From assembly GCA_020465985.1 (NCBI GenBank), contig JAANYP010004422.1, positions 186,001 to 250,000 on the forward strand: a stretch of 64,000 nt of DNA, written 5' to 3'. Positions 1-8,755 of this stretch are shown piece by piece (position 1 is the first letter of the stretch; every line of letters starts with the position of its first letter). The translations under genes were made by a program, and so were the position numbers. The notes beneath the pieces were generated by a model. It did not search any database and was not told the DNA's origin. It worked only from the letters and a program-made list of their open reading frames with translations. Origin of the DNA: Centrapalus pauciflorus. Lineage: Eukaryota > Streptophyta > Magnoliopsida > Asterales > Asteraceae.

Positions 1-840
1 ATTTCTTACAAAATTCTGGATTTGTAGACCCAAATATTATATCATCTACATATATCTGTATAACTATGATATCTGACCCCTGACGTTTTATAAACAGGGT
101 TGTGTTAACTGCACCTTTTGTAAATCCACATCTCAACAGATATGTTGATAGTGCATCATACCAAGCACGAGGTGCTTGTTTAAGGCCATACAGTGACTCA
201 TCTAAAATATATACATGATCAGGTTTCGAAGGATCAGTAAACCCTTCCGGCTGATATGTATATACTTCATCTGTTAGCTCCCCGTTTAAAAACGCAGTTT
301 TGACATCCATTTGATATACTGTAAAATTTTTATGAGCCGCAAAAGCTAAAAACATCCTTATAGCTTCAATTCGTGCAACTGGTGCGAATGTTTCATCATA
401 ATCAATCCCTTCTTGTTGGCTGTATCCTTTGGCCACGAGACGAGCTTTATTCCGAATAATGACACCATGTTCATCTTTCTTGTTCTTGAAGATCCATTTC
501 GTGCCTATTATGGATTTGTCTTTTGGGCGCTCAACAAGTCTCCAGACCTTTAACCGTTCGAACTGGTTGAGTTCTTCTTGCATCGCCACAATCCAATCAG
601 CATCCAGAAGGGCTTCTTTTACATTTTTGGGCTCAATCTTACTCAAAAAATTTGAAAATAAGCATTCATTTATAGTAGCCCTTCTGGTTTGGACTGACGC
701 AGATGGATCACCAATGATGTTCTCTATTGGGTGATTTCTTGTCCACTTAACTGTATGTGGAAACGGTTCTATTGGGTCTTGGTTGGGATTGAGATCTAGA
801 TTTGGTTCGGGAGTTACTGCAGATGTTGTAGGTGGGACAT
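1..840 (-). pseudogene. Copia reverse transcriptase fragment of A1
   Basis: Read on the minus strand, this stretch stays open in one frame and encodes the copia RT: the RARLVAKGYSQ-like fingers region, the Q-M-D-V-K-T-A-F-L catalytic block, the LKQAPRAWYD block and, at the very edge, YVDDIIFGS with the catalytic Asp pair. It reverse-transcribes element RNA in the capsid. Its frame differs from that of the integrase segment to its right, so a frameshift lies in the integrase/RT linker near 815-860. It is cut by the window start. The same RT stretch reappears at the opposite edge of the window (63812-64000), also on the minus strand. Confidence 0.88.
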
Positions 841-2229
841 CTGAGGAGCTTCTAAATGTTCAGAAGTAATGGGGGTTTCAGAAGAATGTGGAGGTTCATT
901 TGGTTGCACAATCTCAGTATTTGACTGCACATTTGCTGTTGAAGCTTCTCCAGTTTCTTCTGAACTTTGTTGTTGAGAAAGATCTGAAACTATGACTGGA
1001 TCTTCAGTAATCCTGTCAGGCACCAAATTTTGAACATTAGTTTTGGGCTTTTCAAAATAGTCATCATAAAAATTCTCAAACAACTTATTTAATTCAGAAT
1101 GTTCAGCATTTTGTCCATTTGACTCCAATGAAGTCTGCATATTAGGTTCGGGTCCTGAACTGGTGTGTTCAGAAGCCATCACCACTCCTTCGTCGAATTT
1201 AACATTTACGCTCTCGTTGACTGTCTTAATTCTCTTGTTGTACACTCGGAAGGCAACCGACTCCTTTGAATACCCGATGAATATTCCTTCATCTGCCTTT
1301 TGATTAAACTTTCCAAGGTTGTCTTTATCGTTTAGAATAAAGCATCTGCAACCAAAGACATGGAAAAATTTAATATTAGGTATTCGTTTATTAATCAGTT
1401 CATAAGGAGTCTTTCCGAATCTTTTATTTATTATTGAACGGTTTTGTGTGAAACATGCTGTTGCAACCGCTTCTGCCCACAAGAACAACGGTAAATTGGA
1501 GTAGGCCAACATCGTCCTAGCTGATTCCACTAGTGTCCGATTTCTTCTTTCAACGACACCGTTTTGTTGTGGAGTTCGAGCAGCTGAGAACTGATGTGTA
1601 ATTCCTACTGAATTCAAGAACGAGTCAAGTGATTTGTTCTTGAACTCTGTTCTGTTGTCTGAGCGGATTGTCTGAATTGTGAGTTGCAACTTTACTTGTA
1701 TTTTCCGGATGAAGTCTATGATGGTTTCGGTTGCATCTGATTTGGATCTCAGGAAAAACACCCATGTGTATCGTGAATAGTCATCAACTATCACCAATAC
1801 ATATCGTTTCTTATTTATGCTTTGTACTCTCATTGGTCCACACAAATCCATATGCAATAACTCCAATGCTCTCGTGGATGAGTGTTCTGTTTTGGATTTG
1901 TGTGTGGCTCTTGTCATCTTTCCTTTTTCACATGCCGCACATAATTTCTCTTTTTGGAATTTGAGCGCCGGCAGCCCTTTAACTAACCCTCCTTTTGCTA
2001 GGTTGGTCAGCTCATTGAAGTTCAGATGTGAAAGGCGACGATGCCACAGCCATGCCGTTTTAGATGTAGCTTTTGACAATAAGCAGACATCTTTCTTCAG
2101 ATTGATCGAGGCTAAATCAATGGAGTACAAATTTGTTTTCCTGTTTCCTGCTAGAATTTCTTTTCCTTCTGCGGATCTGATGATGCAACGATTGGCTTTG
2201 AAGTTGACTTCTAACCCCTTATCACACAA
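814..2229 (-). pseudogene. Copia integrase of A1
   Basis: An integrase core with an N-terminal H-H-C-C zinc domain (WHRRLSH, then CAACEKG) and an rve catalytic domain: Asp in HMDLCGPM, Asp in IRSDNRTEF and Glu in NGVVERRNRTL. The second catalytic block normally reads SDNGTEF; here Gly is Arg, which probably harms activity. After the core come a GKTPYEL/FGC region and a Ser/Glu-rich linker toward RT. The frame extends upstream of the first Met to about 2345, where a frameshift separates it from the protease segment. Not a functional polyprotein as it stands. Confidence 0.9.
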
Positions 2230-2296
2230 TTGTCCAATACTAAATAGATTGTGTCCAAGACCATCAACATAAAAGACCTTTTGGATGGTGATTTTG

Positions 2297-2758
2297 TCAT
2301 ACTTCAGACTTCCGTATCCTTTGATCGGACAAAACTGATCGTTTCACAAATCTAACCGTCCCACAGAACTTTTCTACAAAGTCCGTGAGTGTGTCTCGTT
2401 GTCCGGTCATATGTTTGGAGCATCCGGAGTCAAGGTACCAGACATGGTTACCTATAAGACGTAGTAGCATATGAGGTACCCACTTGTAGTTGGGTACTTT
2501 AGGTTTAGGTAAATCATGCACATTATTAATTGTTTTTCTAACAGATATGGCTTTTAGCTTATCATTTGAAGTTATTTTAGGTACCCATTTTTGAACTGTT
2601 CTTTTGGGTATCCATTTTTGTACAATTCGCGGTGGAATTGCTTTTGAAATATTCTTCTTTGGAACCTTTATCTGTTCATAAAATGGGTCCTTCTTCTTTG
2701 GTTGCCATACGAGCTTATTAGATTTAACAACTGCAGGCTTACAAGCATGAGAATTCAA
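2297..2758 (-). pseudogene. Copia aspartic protease segment of A1
   Basis: This frame carries the copia retropepsin signature VWYLDSGCSKHMTG, whose D-S-G is the catalytic Asp site that cuts the Gag-Pol polyprotein. It is preceded by a basic segment with short repeats of the form VQKW(V/I)PK. The frame is open upstream of the listed start to about 2834, with no convincing Met, so it should be read as part of a Gag-Pol polyprotein. A frameshift near 2345 throws it out of frame with integrase. About 190 bases between it and gag hold no recognisable domain. Confidence 0.85.
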
Positions 2759-2948
2759 AGCAATTAAGTCCTTTCTAGAAAACTTTATACAAGAGTTTTT
2801 AACAAGATTATTATTATTATACAGACAGATTGTTCATTTTTGCTATTTCTATCTGTAACATTTTTGCTCTTCACGCGTCACTCTTGTTTTTCTGTTCTCT
2901 TTCCTTCTTTCGCCACACTTGTTTTCTCGACCCGTTCACAACGATATC

Positions 2949-5798
2949 TTACATAAAAGAAGTTTGAGAATTAGAAGATTTAGATGCTCGTTTTTTCTGT
3001 AACTTTTTCATACCTGTTGAAGATTTGACTTTACGTGCAATAGAGTCCGTTGATGAAGATGATTCACCCTTTTCAAAACTAGGAGACTGAACAAAAATTT
3101 TTGTTTTCTCCTTCTTTTGTTGTATTGATGGTGAATTTTCATATGGTTTTAAAGAATCTGTAGACATTCTTTGGAGAATTTTAACAGGTTCTTTATTACC
3201 ATTTGATTGTTTGTTAGTCAAAGGTTTGATAAATTCACCAATTTTACCAAACATTTGATCTAATGAATTAACATCAGAGTGCATGTACAGATCAAATTCT
3301 TTCTCTGAATTAATAGAGTCTAGAGAAGTAGTTGATTGTGGATCAGACACATTTATGTGTTTAGGCTTATTTTGCAACATTTGTTCCATTTTTATTAATT
3401 CAGCCTTGAGAGTTCCATTCTCTGTCTCAAAATTTTTAATTTTCAATTCTAAATCAGAATTTATCAGTTCTAAAATTGAATTTGGTAAATATAATTTTTG
3501 AGACTGAGTTGATAATTCAGACAAATTCTTTTCAGAATAAGTTTGAATGAACTCTTCTTTAGTATCAATAATGTTGCTTGTTTCATTTATCTTTGTGTAA
3601 TCAACATAATTTTGCATTTTGTCTGATCGTAATCTTTTTATTTCTTCGCTAGATTCTACTTCTTCAGATGCTTTCATAAATATCATTTTTAATCCTGAAT
3701 TCATGTATCTGACATCATATAGTGTTGGTGAATTTGTTATAGCTTTTGTCAGATACTTAGGATTTTCCCAACCAATACCATATTTAGAGTTATAAAACTC
3801 TGTATCTTTTGGTTGATTTAAATATATTGTTTGATCTGTTTGCCCTCTTTTAATAAATTCATCCTCCATCTTAATTATTTTCTCATAAAGTTTAGTTCTT
3901 TCTTCAAATATGGCATGATATTTTACAGAAAAGTTTGAGGCTTCTATCTCAGCTATTCGCAGACTTTCTTTTAAATCAGATATTTTGTGGTTCAGATTGA
4001 GTATATTGCTTTGAAGTTCTTTTTCCTTATCTTGTAAGTCTGAGACAGCTCGTAAAGCTAAGGCTTTATCTTTGGAAAAATCTAGAACTAAATTGTGTTC
4101 ATTTCGAAGTTTGTTTTCCAAAGAATGAACCTTTTTCTTTTCTGCCTTTAAGGATTTTTCAAACTTTTTAAGCATAAAGGCCATATTAGTTAGTTTTTCT
4201 TCTAAGATGCATGATTCATCAATATCAGAGTCTGAATTAGAATTTACCTCCGGTCTTTCTGAACCATCTGAGTTTTCAGACTCTGAATCTTCCTCATTTT
4301 CAGCTTCATTTTGGCCAGTTGCCATTAATGCAACTTCTTCTGTTGTTTCCTCTTCATCAGAACCAGATTCTCTCCTTTCTGCATCCTCTTCATCAGTCAG
4401 TCCAACCCACACCTCATCTTCAGCTATCATAGCTGATTCACTCAGTTCAGATTCATTGAAAATTTCTGACTTTAGACAAATATGGGCATCTTCATCCAAG
4501 ATATCATCGTCTTCTGATAACTGTAACCAATGATCATCCTCCGCCATAAGAGCTTTGCCTGACTCTTTCTCTTTGGCTAAGAGGGCCTTTCTTGTATAGT
4601 AGTCTGAATTTTTGACTACAGGAGATCTGCATTCCCGGGCATAGTGACCTGGTTTTCCACAGTTATAGCATTTCTGTTCCGACTCTTTCTTGGCTGATTT
4701 GTCTGACTTCTCAAATTTGTCAGTCTTTCGTGCACTACTCTCTCCAGATTTCTCATACTTATCTTTTTTCTCAATTTTCCTTGAACCTGTTTTATAGCGC
4801 ATCTTGTTGTTTGTTGGCTTTCTGTAAAATTTCTTCTGAAATGCTTTTGTAAGCAAAGCCATTTGCTTTTTCATCTCTTCAATTTCTGAATCAGCAGATG
4901 AATCTGAAGATTCTGATTCAGAAGATGTGCTACTGATTACTGCTCTTTTTTCCTTTTTCAGCTTGTATTTATACTTTTTCTCCGCCAGTAGAGCTAGTGG
5001 ATCTGCAGTTTCTTTTTCCACTTTCTTCTTTCCAGATATTTTCCTCAATACAACTTCTTGGTAGTTGTTGAGGTTTTCAAATAGCATATGAAAATCCATC
5101 TCCTCAATATCTTTCGTTTGTTGGATGATCATAGCATATTTTTCCCATTCTGGATTTAGAACATTTAAAATTTTGACATTGATGTCCAAGTTGGACTTTG
5201 TCACTCCGTTTCTTTTTACTTCACTTACCAGATTCACAAATCTGAGGTAAGTGTTTTCCAAAAGTTCACCTTCACGAGCTCTAAAGTTCTCAAACGTCAT
5301 TAGGCTATTCCTAGCCCTATTTGTAGCAGCTCTGTCTGATCCCCTCATGATTTTGCATACTTCATCCCAAATGGACTTAGCAGTCTTTGTATTTGTCAGA
5401 CAAGTGTAGATATCATTGGGGATTGATATCAACAATAGTTTTCTGGCAGTCTTGTCCCCTAACTTTCTCTTTTTCTGGGCCTCTGTCAGATTTGTGACCT
5501 CAACAGTCCTCGGTGGTATTGGGGGATTGCCAGTTGGTACTCCTGGGATCGTTTCCATAAAAATTGTTGGTCCTTCAGTTAAAGATTTCAGCATTTCTTC
5601 AGACAAATCATGGAAACTGATAAATTCAAGAAACCGCTCCCGCCATTGAACATATTCTCCCCTGTATAAGATTGGGGGTTTGGTTTCTGATCCCATAGCC
5701 AGTGCGTCTTTAGACATGTTGATTGATCTTTGGGAAACTTGACCAAGATCTGATGAACTCCGAATGAGATTGAAAAATTTGATCACACCTTGAAACAC
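2949..5798 (-). CDS. Large Gag of family A copia element A1
   Basis: An uninterrupted 949-codon frame. The likely start is the Met at 5717 (MSKDALAMGS), because the 27 residues before it look like leader read-through. The N-terminal third is the copia capsid-like (UBN2/DUF4219-type) domain, with YRGEYVQWRERF and the KSIWDEVCKIMRGS region. A single zinc knuckle CYNCGKPGHYAREC sits at residues 377-390 and is followed by acidic Ser/Glu-rich stretches. A long coiled coil runs from about 530 to 650, then a Ser/Lys-rich tail. Such a long Gag with a C-terminal coiled coil is typical of Sireviruses. It packages genomic RNA. It is the best-preserved gene of the window, although pol behind it is broken. 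Confidence 0.9.
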   Translation of the reverse strand: MFQGVIKFFNLIRSSSDLGQVSQRSINMSKDALAMGSETKPPILYRGEYVQWRERFLEFISFHDLSEEMLKSLTEGPTIFMETIPGVPTGNPPIPPRTVEVTNLTEAQKKRKLGDKTARKLLLISIPNDIYTCLTNTKTAKSIWDEVCKIMRGSDRAATNRARNSLMTFENFRAREGELLENTYLRFVNLVSEVKRNGVTKSNLDINVKILNVLNPEWEKYAMIIQQTKDIEEMDFHMLFENLNNYQEVVLRKISGKKKVEKETADPLALLAEKKYKYKLKKEKRAVISSTSSESESSDSSADSEIEEMKKQMALLTKAFQKKFYRKPTNNKMRYKTGSRKIEKKDKYEKSGESSARKTDKFEKSDKSAKKESEQKCYNCGKPGHYARECRSPVVKNSDYYTRKALLAKEKESGKALMAEDDHWLQLSEDDDILDEDAHICLKSEIFNESELSESAMIAEDEVWVGLTDEEDAERRESGSDEEETTEEVALMATGQNEAENEEDSESENSDGSERPEVNSNSDSDIDESCILEEKLTNMAFMLKKFEKSLKAEKKKVHSLENKLRNEHNLVLDFSKDKALALRAVSDLQDKEKELQSNILNLNHKISDLKESLRIAEIEASNFSVKYHAIFEERTKLYEKIIKMEDEFIKRGQTDQTIYLNQPKDTEFYNSKYGIGWENPKYLTKAITNSPTLYDVRYMNSGLKMIFMKASEEVESSEEIKRLRSDKMQNYVDYTKINETSNIIDTKEEFIQTYSEKNLSELSTQSQKLYLPNSILELINSDLELKIKNFETENGTLKAELIKMEQMLQNKPKHINVSDPQSTTSLDSINSEKEFDLYMHSDVNSLDQMFGKIGEFIKPLTNKQSNGNKEPVKILQRMSTDSLKPYENSPSIQQKKEKTKIFVQSPSFEKGESSSSTDSIARKVKSSTGMKKLQKKRASKSSNSQTSFM

Positions 5799-5889
5799 AG
5801 ATTAGTACTGAAATCTACAACACAATGACTTGTTAGTAACAATAAGCAACTTAACTCAGACAGTGAATTGTGTTTTGATTAATGTGTGT

Positions 5890-6490
5890 GTCAAACTTGA
5901 ATGATTCTTGTGTTATGAGTGAAACTTGAATGAATATAGTGTAAATCTCGATTGAGTTTAGGGTAAAACTCGATTGATTCTTTTACCAAACTCGAATGAT
6001 TCTTTTAGAGAAACTCGATTGAGTTTTTGATCAAACTCGAATGAGTGTTTGATCAAACTCGAATGTATTTTGATCAAACTCGAATGTATTTTGATCAAAC
6101 TCGAGTGAGTATATTACAAAAACTCGAATGAGTCTTATACAAAACTCGAATGAGTCTTATACAAAACACGAATGAGTCTTATACAAAACACGAATGAGTC
6201 TTATACAAAATAGAATGAGTCTTATACAAAACTCGAATCAGTCTTACATAAAACTCGAATGAGTCTTATATAAAACTCGAATGAGTCTTATATAAAACTC
6301 TATTGGTTTTGTTCTAAAACTCGATTGTGTTTGTTCTGAAATTCGAGTTTGTTAACAAAATGTTGTCAACTCGAATATCACAAGTTGTCAACTCGAATGA
6401 CAAGTTTGTCGACTCGAATATTAGTTATACACAACTCGAATGACTAAGGTACTCAACTCGAATTACACACAGGATGTGTATATTTCGAGT
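5890..6490 (-). repeat. TCATTCGAGTT repeat array in the 5' leader of A1
   Basis: About 25 copies of a TCATTCGAGTT-type motif, read on the minus (element sense) strand, fill the leader between the primer site and gag. From about 6118 to 6300 the array is a true tandem repeat with a unit of about 21-22 bp (motif plus a GTATAAGAC-type spacer). Elsewhere spacing is irregular and only the 8-11 bp core is kept. The same core, in the same sense orientation, fills a different untranslated spacer in A2 and A3. Confidence 0.85.
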
Positions 6491-6901
6491 TTCTTAGTAT
6501 TTTCAGCTTTTTCAAGTCTGAAATTCAGATTAAAACCAAATTTTACCCAATTTGACTCAAATTGTAATCGAAGGTAAGGTTTTTGAATACAAACACTTTT
6601 TGTTAAACACTTTTGTGTAAAAATGGATCTAAGTCTGAGTTTTTCAATAGAACAGTAACCGTTTTTACACTTTTCAAAATTTCAGAAAATTGCCTAGATC
6701 TTTTTCTGTGTTTTGAAAATCAAATCAAGTTTATATTCAATTGATTCGTCTATGAATCCTTAACCTTCGATCCAATTATCACTGACAAGGATCAACAGAA
6801 TCAAAACCCTTAGTGATTTTAGGGTTTTTCCGAAAAGAATGCTCAAGAACAGTAGCAATTTTTGAAAAATTCAATCTCAAATCGAAAAAATTCACCCCTA
6901 G

Positions 6902-6914
6902 GGCTCTGATACCA
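6902..6914 (-). other. Primer binding site of A1
   Basis: On the minus strand this reads TGGTATCAGAGCC, complementary to the 3' end of plant initiator-Met tRNA. It lies two bases inside the 5' LTR, as expected for a copia minus-strand primer site. Confidence 0.93.
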
Positions 6915-6916
6915 AT

Positions 6917-7207
6917 TGTGAAAACTAGTTTCTACCAATTCAATCAACAATATGCAAATAATAAGAACAATGAAATTAATCAACACTGACCGAATGATTT
7001 GATTGACGAACTTGAATATTACAAAATGATGATCAGGAATGTTCGTATACAGTGCTGCTATCTCAGACTTGAATGCGTACAAAAAGATTATCTAACAGAT
7101 CTCTAAATTTAGAAAGTCAAAGTTCCTATTTATACATTTATACAAACTATTAAGATACATAAACAGTCCCTACACTTTGTTTTTCATCAATTAAACATAT
7201 TCTAACA
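6917..7207 (-). repeat. 5' LTR of A1
   Basis: A 291-bp LTR on the minus strand, starting TGTTAGAATAT and ending TTTTCACA just before the primer site. A TATAAATAGG-type TATA box is visible on the minus strand in the middle (about 7120-7130). It shares its start, its central region and an ATTCGGT(C/T)AG block near the end with the LTRs of A2 and A3. The other LTR is outside the window, so the target duplication cannot be tested. Confidence 0.88.
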
Positions 7208-7982
7208 ATACATATTTTTATTAAGAAAAATTTATATATTTGATTTCTTTGAGTTCTAGATATAAATAAATAATATAATATACTAGAGTTAATTTATAAA
7301 TAAATAATATTTACAGTTTATTATTTATGTATATGAAAATCATTTTGAGTTCTTTTATAAATAAATAATATAATATAATAGAGTTATTCGACTTCTTTTA
7401 TAAATAAATATTTACAGTTTATTATTTATGTATATGAAAATCATTTTGTTAAAGTATAACAAAAATCATATGAATTTTAAATAATGATCATTAACATACA
7501 TACATATTTTTCTAATTTAATTGTAATAATTATATTTTAGATAACCTTTTTTACAATACATGAAATATTAAATATCATTAATGTTTTTAAATTTAAATAT
7601 TAATTTGTGCATTATAAATAAAAAATATATTCATAAATATCTATATCATGTCGTTTTGTAATAGTGGTTATAAATATAAATATATAAAACTTTGTTCAAA
7701 CAAAAATTTTAATATTTTAAATCTTTTTTTATATAATTATGTATTACACGATATAGTTATATCATGAATATCTTTTTTATGTACATATTTATTCATAATT
7801 AATTAGTAATTTACAATTAGTTACTAATTATGTTTTTGGTTCGTTACTTCATTTGTGATGAAAATATGTTTTCATAAAATACAAGATATTATTGCACAAA
7901 CCTTCTTAATTTATTTTATGGAAGCCAACCCAATTCACCACTACTTAATTACTATTATTGAAGTTATTAATTCACAACAATT
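7208..7982. repeat. AT-rich spacer with a tandem duplication of about 95 bp
   Basis: No gene is visible here. Positions about 7261-7356 and 7357-7448 are two copies of one segment (TATAAATAAATAATATAA, then a stretch ending GAAAATCATTTTG), differing by small indels. The rest is simple AT-rich DNA. It does not resemble the A2 sequence found on the other side of element B1. Confidence 0.7.
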
Positions 7983-8649
7983 TGTCAGGATCTAAAACTG
8001 AATTACCAAGACTAACTGATTTGAATTTATCAGACTATAAATCAATAATCTTGCTTTGAATCAAAGTTTAATCAAGAAGTTTGCGGAATAACACTTAATT
8101 ATTTTAACAAAAACTTTCAGAATTAATAATGAATAAAAACACAAGAAGTAATCAAGACTGTTTGTATTGCTGAATTCAATGATTACAATCACCTCTAATC
8201 TGTTTGATTAGACGAAGAACACAGACTGCTCTTAGGGTTTTACAACCTTAGAGGCTTATGAAAACTCTATCAATAAAGCAATTACAGACTCAAAATATGC
8301 AGAAAACTCCTATACAATAGAAAGACCTATTCTATATATTTATATTGCTTCTTGATATGTTTCCTTGACGAATAATGACTTCTCTGATAGTAGATATGCT
8401 GGAATCTTCATGTAGATATCTTTTCCTGAAAATCAGCACTTTCTGTTTATGAAACTGTTGAGCAGCTTGAATCACTTGACAGCATGAGCAGAGCAACTTG
8501 AGTTGTTTTGCTCTGGCAGCTTGAACTTTTACACTGGCAGCTCGAGTTTCTTCAACTAGCAGCATGAACTTTGGTTTTACATATAAAATCTACTAACAGT
8601 CTGAGAAGTCTAACTAACAGTTTGAACATACTTAAACTATTTCCCAACA
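7983..8649 (-). repeat. 3' LTR of B1
   Basis: Starts TGTTGGGAAATAG on the minus strand and ends CCTGACA, with TG..CA ends. A TATAAATATATAG-type TATA box lies near 8329-8345. Several CAAGCTG-type motifs, some in inverted pairs, occupy 8455-8640. Confidence 0.95.
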
Positions 8650-8662
8650 ATCTCCCCCTAAC
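8650..8662 (-). other. Polypurine tract of B1
   Basis: On the minus strand GTTAGGGGGAGAT lies directly before the 3' LTR, where plus-strand DNA synthesis is primed. Confidence 0.9.
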
Positions 8663-8755
8663 TTAAATTCTTTACACAACACTTTAAGTTCTATACAAAA
8701 AAAAAATGGAAATGAATAAGTAAACTGTTATATGCAAACCAAGGCTTTCAAAAAC

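Larger units (their letters stand above)
1..7207 (-). mobile_element. Family A copia (Sirevirus-like) element A1, 3' part outside window
   Basis: A Ty1/copia LTR retrotransposon on the minus strand. From right to left it shows a 5' LTR (6917-7207), an initiator-Met primer site, a repeat-rich leader, a large gag, protease, integrase and the start of reverse transcriptase, in the copia order (integrase before RT). The window ends inside RT, so RNase H, any third ORF and the 3' LTR are not visible. The 949-residue gag and the close match of its RT and LTR to A2 and A3 place it in the same Sirevirus-like family. Two frameshifts in pol show it is no longer autonomous. Confidence 0.93.

Noticed and set aside
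2775..2952. A 178-base intron between gag and protease of A1 (GTAAGA to TTTTCTAG, in-frame join)
   Set aside because: The join is in frame, but the stretch is purine-rich, lacks a branch site or pyrimidine tract, and only one copy exists to compare. A decayed coding joint is simpler.
5890..6490. CRISPR-like array
   Set aside because: Eukaryotic retrotransposon leader; repeat core of 8-11 bp with irregular spacers and no cas genes.
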